From: Actinoplanes regularis
Lineage (GTDB): Bacteria > Actinomycetota > Actinomycetes > Mycobacteriales > Micromonosporaceae
Direction of reading: 5' to 3'
Length of the DNA stretch: 64,000 nt
Assembly (NCBI RefSeq): GCF_900188005.1
Contig: NZ_FZNR01000003.1
Coordinates: forward strand, 558,001-622,000
Shown: positions 35,117 through 43,389 of the stretch, piece by piece
Numbering within the stretch: position 1 is the stretch's first letter
Layout of the letters: each line of letters starts with the position of its first letter
The notes under the pieces: generated by a model
Seen by the model: only the letters and a program-made list of their open reading frames with translations
What the model was told of the DNA's origin: nothing
Database searches by the model: none
Position numbers and translations under genes: made by a program

Positions 35117-36271
35117 TCAGCTTCCGGCGAAGTCGAGCGCCTGCTCCAGGTCGGCCACCAGGTCGTCCGGGTGTTCGATGCCCACGGCGATTCGGATGGT
35201 TCCAGGGCTGATGTGCGATTCCCGCAGTTGTTCCGGAGTCAACTGCCGGTGCGAGGTGCTCGCCGGGTGCAGCATCAGGGTCTGGGTGCCGCCCAGCGAC
35301 GGAGCCGCCCGGATCACCCGGAGCCGGCTCATCAGGCGCACCCCCGCCGTGTAGCCGCCGGCCAGGTCGAAGCAGAACGCCGACGGGAAGCCGGTGATGT
35401 GCTTCGCGGCGCCGGGCCCGGGACAGGTCACCTGGCTGACCGCGGGATGGGTGGCCAGCCAGGCGGCCACCCGGGCCACGTTGGCGGCGTGCCGCTCCAT
35501 CCGCAGACCGAGGGTGTGCAGGCCGCGGATGGTCAGCCAGGCGGCGAACGGGTCGGCGACCGCGCCGAACTCGACCGCGTGCGCCCAGATCCGCTGGTGG
35601 AGGTCCGCGTCGGCGAAGACCGCCAGGCCGCCGGTGACATCGGAGTGGCCGCCCAGGAACTTGGTCGCCGAGTGCACCACGACGTCGGCGCCGTGCTCGA
35701 TCGGACGGCAGAAGATCGGGGTGGCGAACGTGTTGTCGACGACGGTCAGCACCCCGGCGGCCCGGGCCACCGGGGCGAGGGCCGGCAGATCGCTGATGTG
35801 GGCCGTGGGGTTGGCGATGGTCTCCAGGTAGAGGACCTTGGTGCGCGGGGTCAGGGCGGCGCGGACCTCCTCCGGGTCGCGGCCGTCGACGCGGGTGACC
35901 TGGACGCCGTACCGCTTCGCCAGGTCCGCGAGCAGGGCATGGGTGCCGCCGTAGACCGAATGCTGGGCGATCACGTGGTCGCCGGTGCCGAGCAGGCCGT
36001 GCAGCAGCATGGTGATCGCACCCATCCCGGAGGAGGCGGCGATCGCGGCGACCCCGCCCTCCAGGTCGGCGACCGCGCTCTCCAGGGCCCGGACGGTGGG
36101 GTTGGCGAAGCGGGAGTAGACGTAGGCGCCGTCCGGGCGGTGCATGCCGTCGGCCATCAACTCCGGGTCGTCGAAGGAGAACGACGACGTCTGGTAGATC
36201 GGCACGGCCAGCGGGGTGCTCCCGGTCAGGGCCGGCGCTTCGATGTGGACCATGCGGGTGTCGGGATGCAT
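35117..36271 (-). CDS. Cys/Met metabolism PLP-dependent lyase or synthase
   Basis: 384 residues from ATG 36271; the longer frame to 36346 would cross the divergent promoter. Family motifs: YSRFANPTVRALESAVADLE, ASSGMGAITMLLHGLL, LETIANPTAHISDLPAL, and Schiff-base lysine K204 in HSATKFLGGHSDVTGG. The C-terminus ends in SHISPGTIRIAVGIEHPDDL. Fold-type I; candidate activities are methionine gamma-lyase, cystathionine gamma-synthase/lyase or O-acetylhomoserine sulfhydrylase, which sequence alone cannot separate. It is divergent from a MocR-type regulator that may control it. Confidence 0.88.
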   Translation of the reverse strand: MHPDTRMVHIEAPALTGSTPLAVPIYQTSSFSFDDPELMADGMHRPDGAYVYSRFANPTVRALESAVADLEGGVAAIAASSGMGAITMLLHGLLGTGDHVIAQHSVYGGTHALLADLAKRYGVQVTRVDGRDPEEVRAALTPRTKVLYLETIANPTAHISDLPALAPVARAAGVLTVVDNTFATPIFCRPIEHGADVVVHSATKFLGGHSDVTGGLAVFADADLHQRIWAHAVEFGAVADPFAAWLTIRGLHTLGLRMERHAANVARVAAWLATHPAVSQVTCPGPGAAKHITGFPSAFCFDLAGGYTAGVRLMSRLRVIRAAPSLGGTQTLMLHPASTSHRQLTPEQLRESHISPGTIRIAVGIEHPDDLVADLEQALDFAGS

Positions 36272-36311
36272 ACCTTCGATGGTCGTGGGCCGTGACCGGC
36301 CGGGTACAGGG

Positions 36312-36329
36312 CCAATGCCGCTATATTGG
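36312..36329. promoter_or_regulatory. Inverted repeat in the PLP lyase/MocR intergenic space
   Basis: CCAAT, eight bases, ATTGG in a 65-base divergent spacer. The right arm overlaps a TATATT-like -10 element 7-12 bases before the regulator start, so binding there could autoregulate both genes. Confidence 0.4.
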
Positions 36330-36336
36330 TTCGCCG

Positions 36337-37788
36337 ATGAGTCCAATCTCCCCCGCCGAGCTCACCGCGCGACTGGGCCGCTGGTCGGCCGGCCGCGGGC
36401 CGCTCTACCTGCTGCTCGCCGGGCGCCTCCGCGCCCTGATCGACGACGGCGAGCTGCCGCCGGGTACCGCGCTGCCCACCGACCGGGCGCTCGCCGGCGG
36501 GCTGTCCGCCGGGCGGACCACCGTGGTCGCCGCGTACGACCTGCTGCGCCAGGAGGGCCGGCTGGTGCGCCGGCAGGGGAGCGGGACCTGGGTGGCGGGG
36601 GCCGAGGCCGGGCCGCTCAACGCCACCGAGCCGACCGTGAACCCGGTGTTCCTGCACCTTCTCGACCCGCCGGACCACGTGGCGCAGCTGGCCTGTGCCG
36701 GGCCGACCGGCGCTCCGCCCGCGGTGATCGCCGCCTATCGGGCCGCGCTGGGCTCGCTCGGCGGGCCCGACCTCGGGTATCACCCGGCGGGACATCCGCG
36801 GCTGCGGGCGGCGCTGGCGGCGCGTTACACCGAGCGCGGGGTGCCGACCACGGCCTCGCAGATCCTGATCACCACGGGTGGGCAGCAGGGGCTGTCATTG
36901 CTGGCCCGGGCACTGATCGCGCCCGGCGCCGAGGTGGTGGTGCAGGCGCCGACCTATCCGGGGGCGTTGGAGGTCTTCCGCGAGTCGGCGGCGGCGTTGC
37001 GGCCGGTCCGGAACACGATCGAGGAGTACGCCGGGGAGTTGTCCCGCAGGCCGGCGCTGGCCTATCTGATCGCCCTGTGTCACAACCCGACCGGCCGGAG
37101 CCTGCCCTCCCCGGTACGGCGCGAGATCGTCCTGGCGGCACTCGCCACCGGCGTCCCACTCGTCGTCGACGACGTGCTCGCCGAGCTCACGTTCCCCACA
37201 ACCGGCACCGCCCGCCCGTCGGTGCCGATGGCGGCGCTCGCCCCGGACGCCGATGAGCTGATCACCGTCGGGTCGCTGAGCAAGCTGGTCTGGGGTGGCC
37301 TGCGGATCGGCTGGGTGCGGGCCCAGCCGGCGCTGATCGGGCGGCTCGCCCGCCTCAAAGCGGTGATCGACCTGGGCAGCGGGGTCCTCGACCAGTTGGC
37401 GGCGGTGGAACTGCTCGCGGACCTGGACGAGCTGATCGCCGGCCGGGCCGGGGTGCTCGCCGCCCAACATGATCATCTCTGCGCTGAACTGCGGAGATAC
37501 CTACCGGATTGGGAGTTCGGGCCGGTCGATGGTGGGCAGACGCTCTGGGTGCGGCTGCCGCACGGAGACGCGGCCTCGTACGCGCAGGCGGCGCTGCGGC
37601 GGGGGATCGCCGTGCTGCCCGGCGGATCGCTCGACCCGTCCGGGGGCAGCGCTGACTTCCTGCGGATTCCGTTCGTCGTGGAGCCGGCGGCGCTGAGCGC
37701 CGCCGTTCAGGCGATGGCCGAGGCCTGGTGCGGTTTCGCCGGCCGGGCGGCGGGAAATCCGCCACCTCTCCCGGCCATCGCCGTCTGA
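36337..37788 (+). CDS. MocR/GntR-type regulator with aminotransferase-like domain
   Basis: 483 residues from ATG 36337. The N-terminal GntR winged helix is at about 15-85 (GPLYLLLAGRLRALIDDGEL, LSAGRTTVVAAYDLLRQEGR, VRRQGSGTWV). The fold-type I aminotransferase domain is at about 120-470, with K316 in SLSKLVWGGLRIGW as PLP lysine. Members sense PLP or an amino-acid adduct and regulate a neighbouring metabolic gene. The divergent PLP lyase is the obvious target. Its stop is 8 bases from the convergent gene. Confidence 0.92.
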   Translation: MSPISPAELTARLGRWSAGRGPLYLLLAGRLRALIDDGELPPGTALPTDRALAGGLSAGRTTVVAAYDLLRQEGRLVRRQGSGTWVAGAEAGPLNATEPTVNPVFLHLLDPPDHVAQLACAGPTGAPPAVIAAYRAALGSLGGPDLGYHPAGHPRLRAALAARYTERGVPTTASQILITTGGQQGLSLLARALIAPGAEVVVQAPTYPGALEVFRESAAALRPVRNTIEEYAGELSRRPALAYLIALCHNPTGRSLPSPVRREIVLAALATGVPLVVDDVLAELTFPTTGTARPSVPMAALAPDADELITVGSLSKLVWGGLRIGWVRAQPALIGRLARLKAVIDLGSGVLDQLAAVELLADLDELIAGRAGVLAAQHDHLCAELRRYLPDWEFGPVDGGQTLWVRLPHGDAASYAQAALRRGIAVLPGGSLDPSGGSADFLRIPFVVEPAALSAAVQAMAEAWCGFAGRAAGNPPPLPAIAV

Positions 37789-37796
37789 ACTTCGAC

Positions 37797-38738
37797 TCAG
37801 CCCTTTTTGGCGGGGATCTCGAGCACGTCGGTGTGGTCGCCGGGCGGAGTGACGAGGGTGGCCCCGGAGAGCACCTCGGTCGCCTCCTCGTCCGAGCTCT
37901 TGATCACGTGGGTGGTGTCGTCGGCCCGCTGTGCCGGGATCGCCACGGTCTTGTCCTCGGCGTCGGGCCGCGTCGCAACGATCGCCACGGTCTTCGGCTC
38001 GGCGTCGGCCTTCGCCGCGGCCGGCTGGGCGGGGATCGCTACGGTCTTGTCCTCGGCGTCGGCCTTCGCCGGCTGGGCGGGGATCGCTACGGTCTTCGGC
38101 TCGGGGTCGGCCTTCGCCGCGGCCGGCTGAGTGGGGATCGCGGCGGCCGGCGGCGTACGCAGGACCTGGGTCTTGTCCGCCGCCGCGGCGGACGGGATCG
38201 CCACCGTCGGGTCGGCCGGGCGCTGGAAGCCCCGCGCGGCCGGCAGCACGGTCGTCTCCGCCGCCGCCATGGTCACCCCCGCCACCTTTGCCGAACCACG
38301 GAACCGCCCGATCTCACCGATGATCGGCAGTACCGGCGGCTCGTAGCGCGCCCATCGGCGGGCGCTCAGCGCGGTGCACAGCAGCGGCACCGCGAGCAGC
38401 GCGGCCAGACCGTACCCCGGGCGGCTCAGGTCGAAGTTGTCCTTGACCACGTTCGGCGGCCAGACGTCGGCATAGGACTGTGGCGCGTTCCACGCCCAGT
38501 AGGTCACCCCGAGGTATGCCGCTCCGGCGATCGTCGGGCCGGCCGGCGAGATCGGTGAGAACACCATGATCGCGAACAGGATCCCGGCGAAGATGAGCAG
38601 CAGGAGCCCGCTCAGCGATTCAGCCGCGAAGAAGTCCCGCCCACGGCTGGTCAGGTCGTGGGTGAAACCCACGGCGGCGAGAACCCATAGGGCAGGGGCC
38701 AGCACGAGTGTGTACAAGATCGACCGGAGGTGACGCAT
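37797..38738 (-). CDS. Four-helix membrane protein with Thr-containing repeat tail
   Basis: 313 residues from ATG 38738; longer starts would overlap the divergent thioesterase gene. Four hydrophobic segments in residues 1-130 (YTLVLAPALWVLAAVGF, LSGLLLLIFAGILFAIMVF, GPTIAGAAYLGVTYWAW, LAALLAVPLLCTAL). The cytoplasmic tail is Ala/Pro/Lys-rich and repeats a short motif: TTVLP, KTQVLR, KTVAIP (four times, plus KTVAIV), TTHVIK, ATEVLS. Regularly spaced Thr-x-Val/Ala-Ile/Leu units resemble serine/threonine-kinase target sites of actinobacteria. Function unknown. Confidence 0.8.
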   Translation of the reverse strand: MRHLRSILYTLVLAPALWVLAAVGFTHDLTSRGRDFFAAESLSGLLLLIFAGILFAIMVFSPISPAGPTIAGAAYLGVTYWAWNAPQSYADVWPPNVVKDNFDLSRPGYGLAALLAVPLLCTALSARRWARYEPPVLPIIGEIGRFRGSAKVAGVTMAAAETTVLPAARGFQRPADPTVAIPSAAAADKTQVLRTPPAAAIPTQPAAAKADPEPKTVAIPAQPAKADAEDKTVAIPAQPAAAKADAEPKTVAIVATRPDAEDKTVAIPAQRADDTTHVIKSSDEEATEVLSGATLVTPPGDHTDVLEIPAKKG

Positions 38739-38796
38739 GACCCGGCAGGGTACCTCGACGCGGCAACGGCCAGCGAGTCCGCCGTAGGGTGCCGGC

Positions 38797-39303
38797 ATGG
38801 ATGAGCAGCTCCAGGGGCGACCCACCGCACACAGCCGCGTCACGCTGAGTAAGATCATGACCGCGGTCGACGTCAATCTCTACGGCACGGTGCACGGTGG
38901 CGTACTGATGAAGTTCGTCGATGATGTGGCGGGTGCCGCCGCGGCCCGGCACAGCGGTGGCACCGCGGTCACCGCGGCGATCGACGAGATCGTCTTCCTC
39001 GAGCCGGTCAAGGTGGGCGACCTGGTGCACGCGTACGCGCAGGTCAACTGGACCGGCAAGAGCTCGATGGAGGTCGGCGTGAAGCTGGCCGCGGAGCGCT
39101 GGGACGTGGTCGGCGCGACCCCGATCCCGGTGGCCACCGCCTATCTGGTCTTCGTCGCGGTTGATGTGGCCGGCCACCCGCGTCAGGTCCCACCGGTGTT
39201 GCCCGCGGACGTAGACGAACGGCGGCGCTTCAAGGAAGCTTTGATCCGCCGTGACCATCGGCTGGCTCGTCGTGCCGCCATCCAGAAGGCCCGGGCTGAA
39301 TGA
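38797..39303 (+). CDS. Acyl-CoA thioesterase, hotdog fold
   Basis: 168 residues. Hotdog signatures are LYGTVHGGVLMKFVDDVAGA (HGG and Asp in the helix), ITAAIDEIVF-like strand TAAIDEIVFLEPVKVGDLVH, and SSMEVGVKLAAE. It hydrolyses acyl-CoA to free acid and CoA in the cytoplasm. It lies 16 bases upstream of the acetoacetyl-CoA synthetase gene, so the pair may balance short-chain acyl-CoA pools. Substrate chain length unknown. Confidence 0.9.
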   Translation: MDEQLQGRPTAHSRVTLSKIMTAVDVNLYGTVHGGVLMKFVDDVAGAAAARHSGGTAVTAAIDEIVFLEPVKVGDLVHAYAQVNWTGKSSMEVGVKLAAERWDVVGATPIPVATAYLVFVAVDVAGHPRQVPPVLPADVDERRRFKEALIRRDHRLARRAAIQKARAE

Positions 39304-39319
39304 ACGTTAAGGTGGGCGC

Positions 39320-41275
39320 ATGACGGTGACGACGGGCACAATCCTCTGGGAGCCGCAGGCAGACGCTCGGCAGACCACCCGGATCGGGGACTACCTGGCC
39401 TGGCTGGAGCGCGAGCGCGGGCTGACCTTCCCGGACTACGCGGCGCTGTGGGAGTGGTCGGTCACCGACCTCTCCGCCTTCTGGGACTCGATCTGGAACT
39501 ACTTCGAGGTCGTCTCGCACGATTCGCCCACCGCCGTGCTGGACGGCGTGGAGCTGCCCGGGGCGCGCTGGTTCCCCGGCGCCACGCTCAACTACGCGGA
39601 GAACGTGCTCCGGATGCCCGGCATCGGCGACGACGAGCCGGCCGTCCTGGCGTACTCGCAGAGCCGCGAACCGATCACCTGGACCGCGCGGCAGGTCCGT
39701 GAGCAGGTGCGTCGCGTGCGTGCCGGGCTGAAGGCCCGGGGCGTCGGCCGGGGCGACCGGGTCGCCGCGTACGCGCCGAACATCCCGGAGACGTACGTCC
39801 TGATGCTCGCCACCGCGAGCCTCGGCGCGATCTTCTCGTCCTGCGCGCCGGAGTTCGGCTCCCGCAGCGTGATCGACCGGTGGAGCCAGATCGAGCCGAA
39901 GGTGCTGGTCGCGGTCGACGGCTACCGCTACGGCGACAAGCCGGTCGACCGGAGCGCCGAGGTGCTCGCCATCCGGGAGGCGCTCCCGACGGTTGCGCAC
40001 TTCATCAGCATCGGCTACCTCAACGGCGGCGGCGACTGGGACTCGCTGGACGGCGACGACGAGCTGGCGTTCGAGCCGGTGCCCTTCGACCACCCGCTCT
40101 ACGTGCTCTACAGCTCCGGCACCACCGGGCTGCCCAAGCCGATCGTGCACGGCCACGGCGGCATCCTGCTGGAGCACCTGAAGATCCTGGCCCTGCATCA
40201 CGACCTCGGCCCGTCCGACCGGTTCTTCTGGTTCACCACCACCGGTTGGATGATGTGGAACTACCTGGCCAGCGGCCCGGCCGTCGGCGCCGCGATCGTG
40301 CTCTTCGACGGCAACCCGGGCTGGCCCGATCTCGCCGCGCTGTGGGAGCTGGTCGACACCGCCGGAATCACCTACTTCGGCACCTCGGCGCCGTTCCTGA
40401 TGGCCTGCCGCAAGGCCGGCGTGACGCCGCGGAAGAAGCTCAAGGGGGTCGGCTCGACCGGCGCGCCGCTGCCCCCAGAGGGTTTCGGCTGGGTCTACGA
40501 GGCGGTCGACCGTGACCTGCAGCTGCTCTCGCTCTCCGGCGGCACCGACGTCTGCACCGGCTTCGTCGGCGGCGCGCCGCTGCTGCCGGTGCGCGCCGGG
40601 GTGATCTCCGGCCGATGCCTGGGCGCCCGGGTGGAGGCCTACGACCCGGAGGGCAAGCCGGTCATCGGCGAGCTGGGCGAGCTGGTGATCACCGCGCCGA
40701 TGCCGAGCATGCCGGTCGGCTTCTGGAACGACCCGGAAGGCTCCCGGTACCGGGAGGCGTACTTCGACGTCTTCCCCGGCGTCTGGCGGCACGGCGACTG
40801 GATCACCATCGGCACCGACGGCACCTGTGTGATCACCGGTCGCTCCGACGCCACGCTGAACCGGGGTGGGGTGCGGCTGGGCACCTCCGAGTTCTACTCG
40901 GTGGTGGAGGGCCTGCCCGAGGTCGCCGACTGCCTGGTGGTGCACCTGGACAAGGCCGGCGACCCGAACGGCGAGCTGCTGCTCTTCGTGGTGCCGGCCG
41001 AGGGCGTCGAGGTGGACGACGCGCTGCGCGCGCGGATCGCCCGCGAGCTGCGCGGTTCGCTGTCGCCGCGGCACGTTCCGGACGCGATCTACGGGGTACG
41101 GGCGGTGCCCCGCACCCTCTCCGCGAAAAAGCTGGAGGTCCCGGTGAAGCGGATCCTGACCGGCACCCCGGTGGAGTCGGCCGCGGCCAAGGGCGCGCTG
41201 GCCAACCCGGAGTCGCTGAACGCGTTCGCCGAGCTGGCCCGCGACCGTGCCGCCGGAGGGGCCGCCGAAGCCTGA
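39320..41275 (+). CDS. Acetoacetyl-CoA synthetase
   Basis: 651 residues, usual length for the family. ANL-superfamily motifs: YSSGTTGLPKPIVHGHGG (P-loop-like A3), GSTGAPLPPEGFGWVYE, WRHGDWITI (A7), GRSDATLNRGGVRLGTSEFY (A8) and the acyl-activating Lys in PRTLSAKKLEVPVK (A10). The N-terminal IWNYFEVVS and GARWFPGATLNYAEN are typical of acetoacetate-CoA ligases. It makes acetoacetyl-CoA from acetoacetate, ATP and CoA, feeding polyhydroxyalkanoate, leucine or ketone-body metabolism. Its stop lies 8 bases from the convergent TIGR03089 gene. Confidence 0.93.
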   Translation: MTVTTGTILWEPQADARQTTRIGDYLAWLERERGLTFPDYAALWEWSVTDLSAFWDSIWNYFEVVSHDSPTAVLDGVELPGARWFPGATLNYAENVLRMPGIGDDEPAVLAYSQSREPITWTARQVREQVRRVRAGLKARGVGRGDRVAAYAPNIPETYVLMLATASLGAIFSSCAPEFGSRSVIDRWSQIEPKVLVAVDGYRYGDKPVDRSAEVLAIREALPTVAHFISIGYLNGGGDWDSLDGDDELAFEPVPFDHPLYVLYSSGTTGLPKPIVHGHGGILLEHLKILALHHDLGPSDRFFWFTTTGWMMWNYLASGPAVGAAIVLFDGNPGWPDLAALWELVDTAGITYFGTSAPFLMACRKAGVTPRKKLKGVGSTGAPLPPEGFGWVYEAVDRDLQLLSLSGGTDVCTGFVGGAPLLPVRAGVISGRCLGARVEAYDPEGKPVIGELGELVITAPMPSMPVGFWNDPEGSRYREAYFDVFPGVWRHGDWITIGTDGTCVITGRSDATLNRGGVRLGTSEFYSVVEGLPEVADCLVVHLDKAGDPNGELLLFVVPAEGVEVDDALRARIARELRGSLSPRHVPDAIYGVRAVPRTLSAKKLEVPVKRILTGTPVESAAAKGALANPESLNAFAELARDRAAGGAAEA

Positions 41276-41282
41276 CGACGTC

Positions 41283-42017
41283 TCAGGCCAGGACCAGGCT
41301 GACCTTCTCGGCGGTCGCCCGGGCGTCCAGCTTGTCCTGGTCCAGGTTGGCGCAGAGCACCGCGGACGCGCCGACGATCAGCGGCGCGAGCAGCCAGTCG
41401 ATCGGGTCCGGGTAGACGGTGACGTCGATCAGGACCCGATCGCCGGCGCCGAAGCCGAGCTGGGTGGCCCGGTCGTCCGCGGCGGAGAGCGCATCCTGGT
41501 GGCTGAGCTCGATCGGCCCGGCGAACGCCCGATCGGCCGGCGAGACCGGCTCGCCCCGGAAATGGTCACCGTGGTTGCGGACCTCGGTCACGAAGTCGGC
41601 GTACCCGGCCGGCAGCTGGCGCAGCGGCATGGCGAGCGGAAGCAGGCCGGTGGCGTACCGGTCGCCGGTCGGCCATGCGGCGGCCCGCTCCACCCGGTCC
41701 GGGGTGGTGAAGAGCACCTCCACCGGCTGCGGGTCACCGCCCAGATCGGCCAGATCGGCCGCGAGACCGGCGGCTGACACGCCGAGCAGGATCGCGGCGG
41801 TCTGCCAGTGCGGCGGGAGCAGCAGCGCGACGTTGTCGCCCTGCCCCAGCCCCACGCCGTCGACCAGCAGATTCGCCGTCTTCGACACCCAGTTGTCCAG
41901 GGTGGCGCCGGAGAGCTCAGCGCGGTCGCCGGTGGCATCGTCGTACCAGGTGAGCAGGGGCGCGGCCGGGTCACGGCGGACCGCCTCCGCGAACGCCTTC
42001 GGAATAGTGGTGTTCAT
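41283..42017 (-). CDS. TIGR03089 family protein (AMP-binding remnant-like)
   Basis: 244 residues, a family typical of actinobacteria. It resembles the N-terminal half of AMP-forming ligases: PLLTWYDDATGDRAELSGAT, NWVSKTANLL, DNVALLLPPHWQTAAILLG, and C-terminal DRVLIDVTVYPDPIDWLLAP. It lacks the ATP-binding P-loop and the C-terminal lobe, so it is probably not catalytic as a ligase. In actinobacteria the gene often stands near GDP-mannose/manC genes, as here. Function unknown. Confidence 0.88.
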   Translation of the reverse strand: MNTTIPKAFAEAVRRDPAAPLLTWYDDATGDRAELSGATLDNWVSKTANLLVDGVGLGQGDNVALLLPPHWQTAAILLGVSAAGLAADLADLGGDPQPVEVLFTTPDRVERAAAWPTGDRYATGLLPLAMPLRQLPAGYADFVTEVRNHGDHFRGEPVSPADRAFAGPIELSHQDALSAADDRATQLGFGAGDRVLIDVTVYPDPIDWLLAPLIVGASAVLCANLDQDKLDARATAEKVSLVLA

Positions 42018-42221
42018 CGCCTCTCACCCTAGGTGGGTTACTGTGTGTGACTGAGCCGGTGCATCTATACGGCGTCGATTACGGCAACGTATGGCAACCT
42101 CCGGTGTCGTGGACACTTTCCGGAAGCGTTCCGGGCGTACGCTCGGGGTGGACGCCGACTATCCGTCGCGTTCCGGTTCCGCCGCTGCATCGGTACGTCA
42201 GAGACGCCAAGGAGATGCCTC

Positions 42222-43367
42222 GTGACCCCCGGTCGCCCCCCGCGAGTGCTGGTCGACGCCACAAGTGTCCCCGCGGACAGAGGTGGTGTCGGCAGATATG
42301 TCGACGGATTGCTCGGCGCCCTCGGGGTGCTGGGCCCCGAGCGAGTCGATCTGGTCGTGATTGCTCAGCGTTCGGATGCGGAGCGTTACCGCCGGATGCT
42401 TCCGGAGGCCCAGGTGATCCCCGGCCCGGCGGCCATCGTGCACCGGCCCGCCCGGCTCGCCTGGGAGCAGACCGGCCTGCCGCTGCTGGCCCAGCAGGTC
42501 GGCGCCGAGGTGCTGCACTCGCCGTTCTACACCTGCCCGCTGCGGACCGGCAGCCCGGTCACGGTCACCGTGCACGACGCGACGTTCTTCACCGAGCCGG
42601 AGCACTACGACAACACCAAGCGGACCTTCTTCCGCAGTGCGATCAAGACGTCGCTGCGCCGGGCCGGCCGGGTGATCGTGCCCAGCAAGGCCACCCGTGA
42701 CGAGCTGATCCGGCTGCTCGACGCCGATCCCACCCGGATCGACGTGGCGTACCACGGGGTGGACCAGGCCGCGTTCCACATGCCGACCGAGGAGGAGAAG
42801 GCGCGGGTGCGGGCCCGCCTGGGCCTCGGCGACTCCGGCTACGTCGCGTTCCTCGGTGCCAAGGAGCCGCGCAAGAACGTGCCGAACCTGATCCGTGGCT
42901 GGGCCCGGGCGGTGGTCGACTGGCCGCACCCGCCGGCCCTGGTGATCGCCGGCGGTCAGGGTCACGACGACGACATCGACCGGGCGGTCGCCGACGTGCC
43001 ATCGCACCTGCGGCTGCTGCGCCCGGGCTACCTCCGCTACGCGGACCTGCCGGGCTTCCTCGGCGGCGCGCTGGTGGCCTGCTACCCGTCCTTCGGGGAG
43101 GGCTTCGGTCTGCCCATCCTGGAAGCGATGGCCTGCGGCGCGCCGGTGCTCACCACGCCCCGGCTCTCCCTGCCCGAGGTGGGCGGCGACGCGGTCGCCT
43201 ACACGACCGAGGCCCCCGAGCGGATCGCCGAGGATCTGGCCGATCTTCTCCAGGACGAGCAGCGGCGGCAGATTCTCGCCAAGGCCGGCTTCGATCGGGC
43301 GAAAGAATTCACCTGGGCGTCCAGCGCAGAGGTACATGTGACAACGTGGAAACGGGTTGCGGCCTGA
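42222..43367 (+). CDS. Glycosyltransferase, GT-B fold (GT4-like mannosyltransferase candidate)
   Basis: 381 residues from GTG 42222, with AAGGAG upstream. Motifs: LVDATSVPADRGGVGRYVDG N-terminal glycine loop, TVTVHDATFFTEPEHY, YVAFLGAKEPRKNVPNLIRG and the nucleotide-sugar signature YPSFGEGFGLPILEAMACG (EX7E). It is cytoplasmic or membrane-associated. It is followed 22 bases later by manC, which makes GDP-mannose, so a mannosyltransferase role in cell-envelope glycan synthesis is likely. Acceptor unknown. Confidence 0.9.
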   Translation: MTPGRPPRVLVDATSVPADRGGVGRYVDGLLGALGVLGPERVDLVVIAQRSDAERYRRMLPEAQVIPGPAAIVHRPARLAWEQTGLPLLAQQVGAEVLHSPFYTCPLRTGSPVTVTVHDATFFTEPEHYDNTKRTFFRSAIKTSLRRAGRVIVPSKATRDELIRLLDADPTRIDVAYHGVDQAAFHMPTEEEKARVRARLGLGDSGYVAFLGAKEPRKNVPNLIRGWARAVVDWPHPPALVIAGGQGHDDDIDRAVADVPSHLRLLRPGYLRYADLPGFLGGALVACYPSFGEGFGLPILEAMACGAPVLTTPRLSLPEVGGDAVAYTTEAPERIAEDLADLLQDEQRRQILAKAGFDRAKEFTWASSAEVHVTTWKRVAA

Positions 43368-43389
43368 GGCTCTACTAAACTTTGCGTGC

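Noticed and set aside
39230..41074. 614-codon open frame on the minus strand
   Set aside because: Antisense to acetoacetyl-CoA synthetase; composition typical of a mirror frame.
42047..42700. 217-codon plus-strand frame starting before the glycosyltransferase
   Set aside because: It enters the glycosyltransferase gene in another frame and has no recognisable domain.
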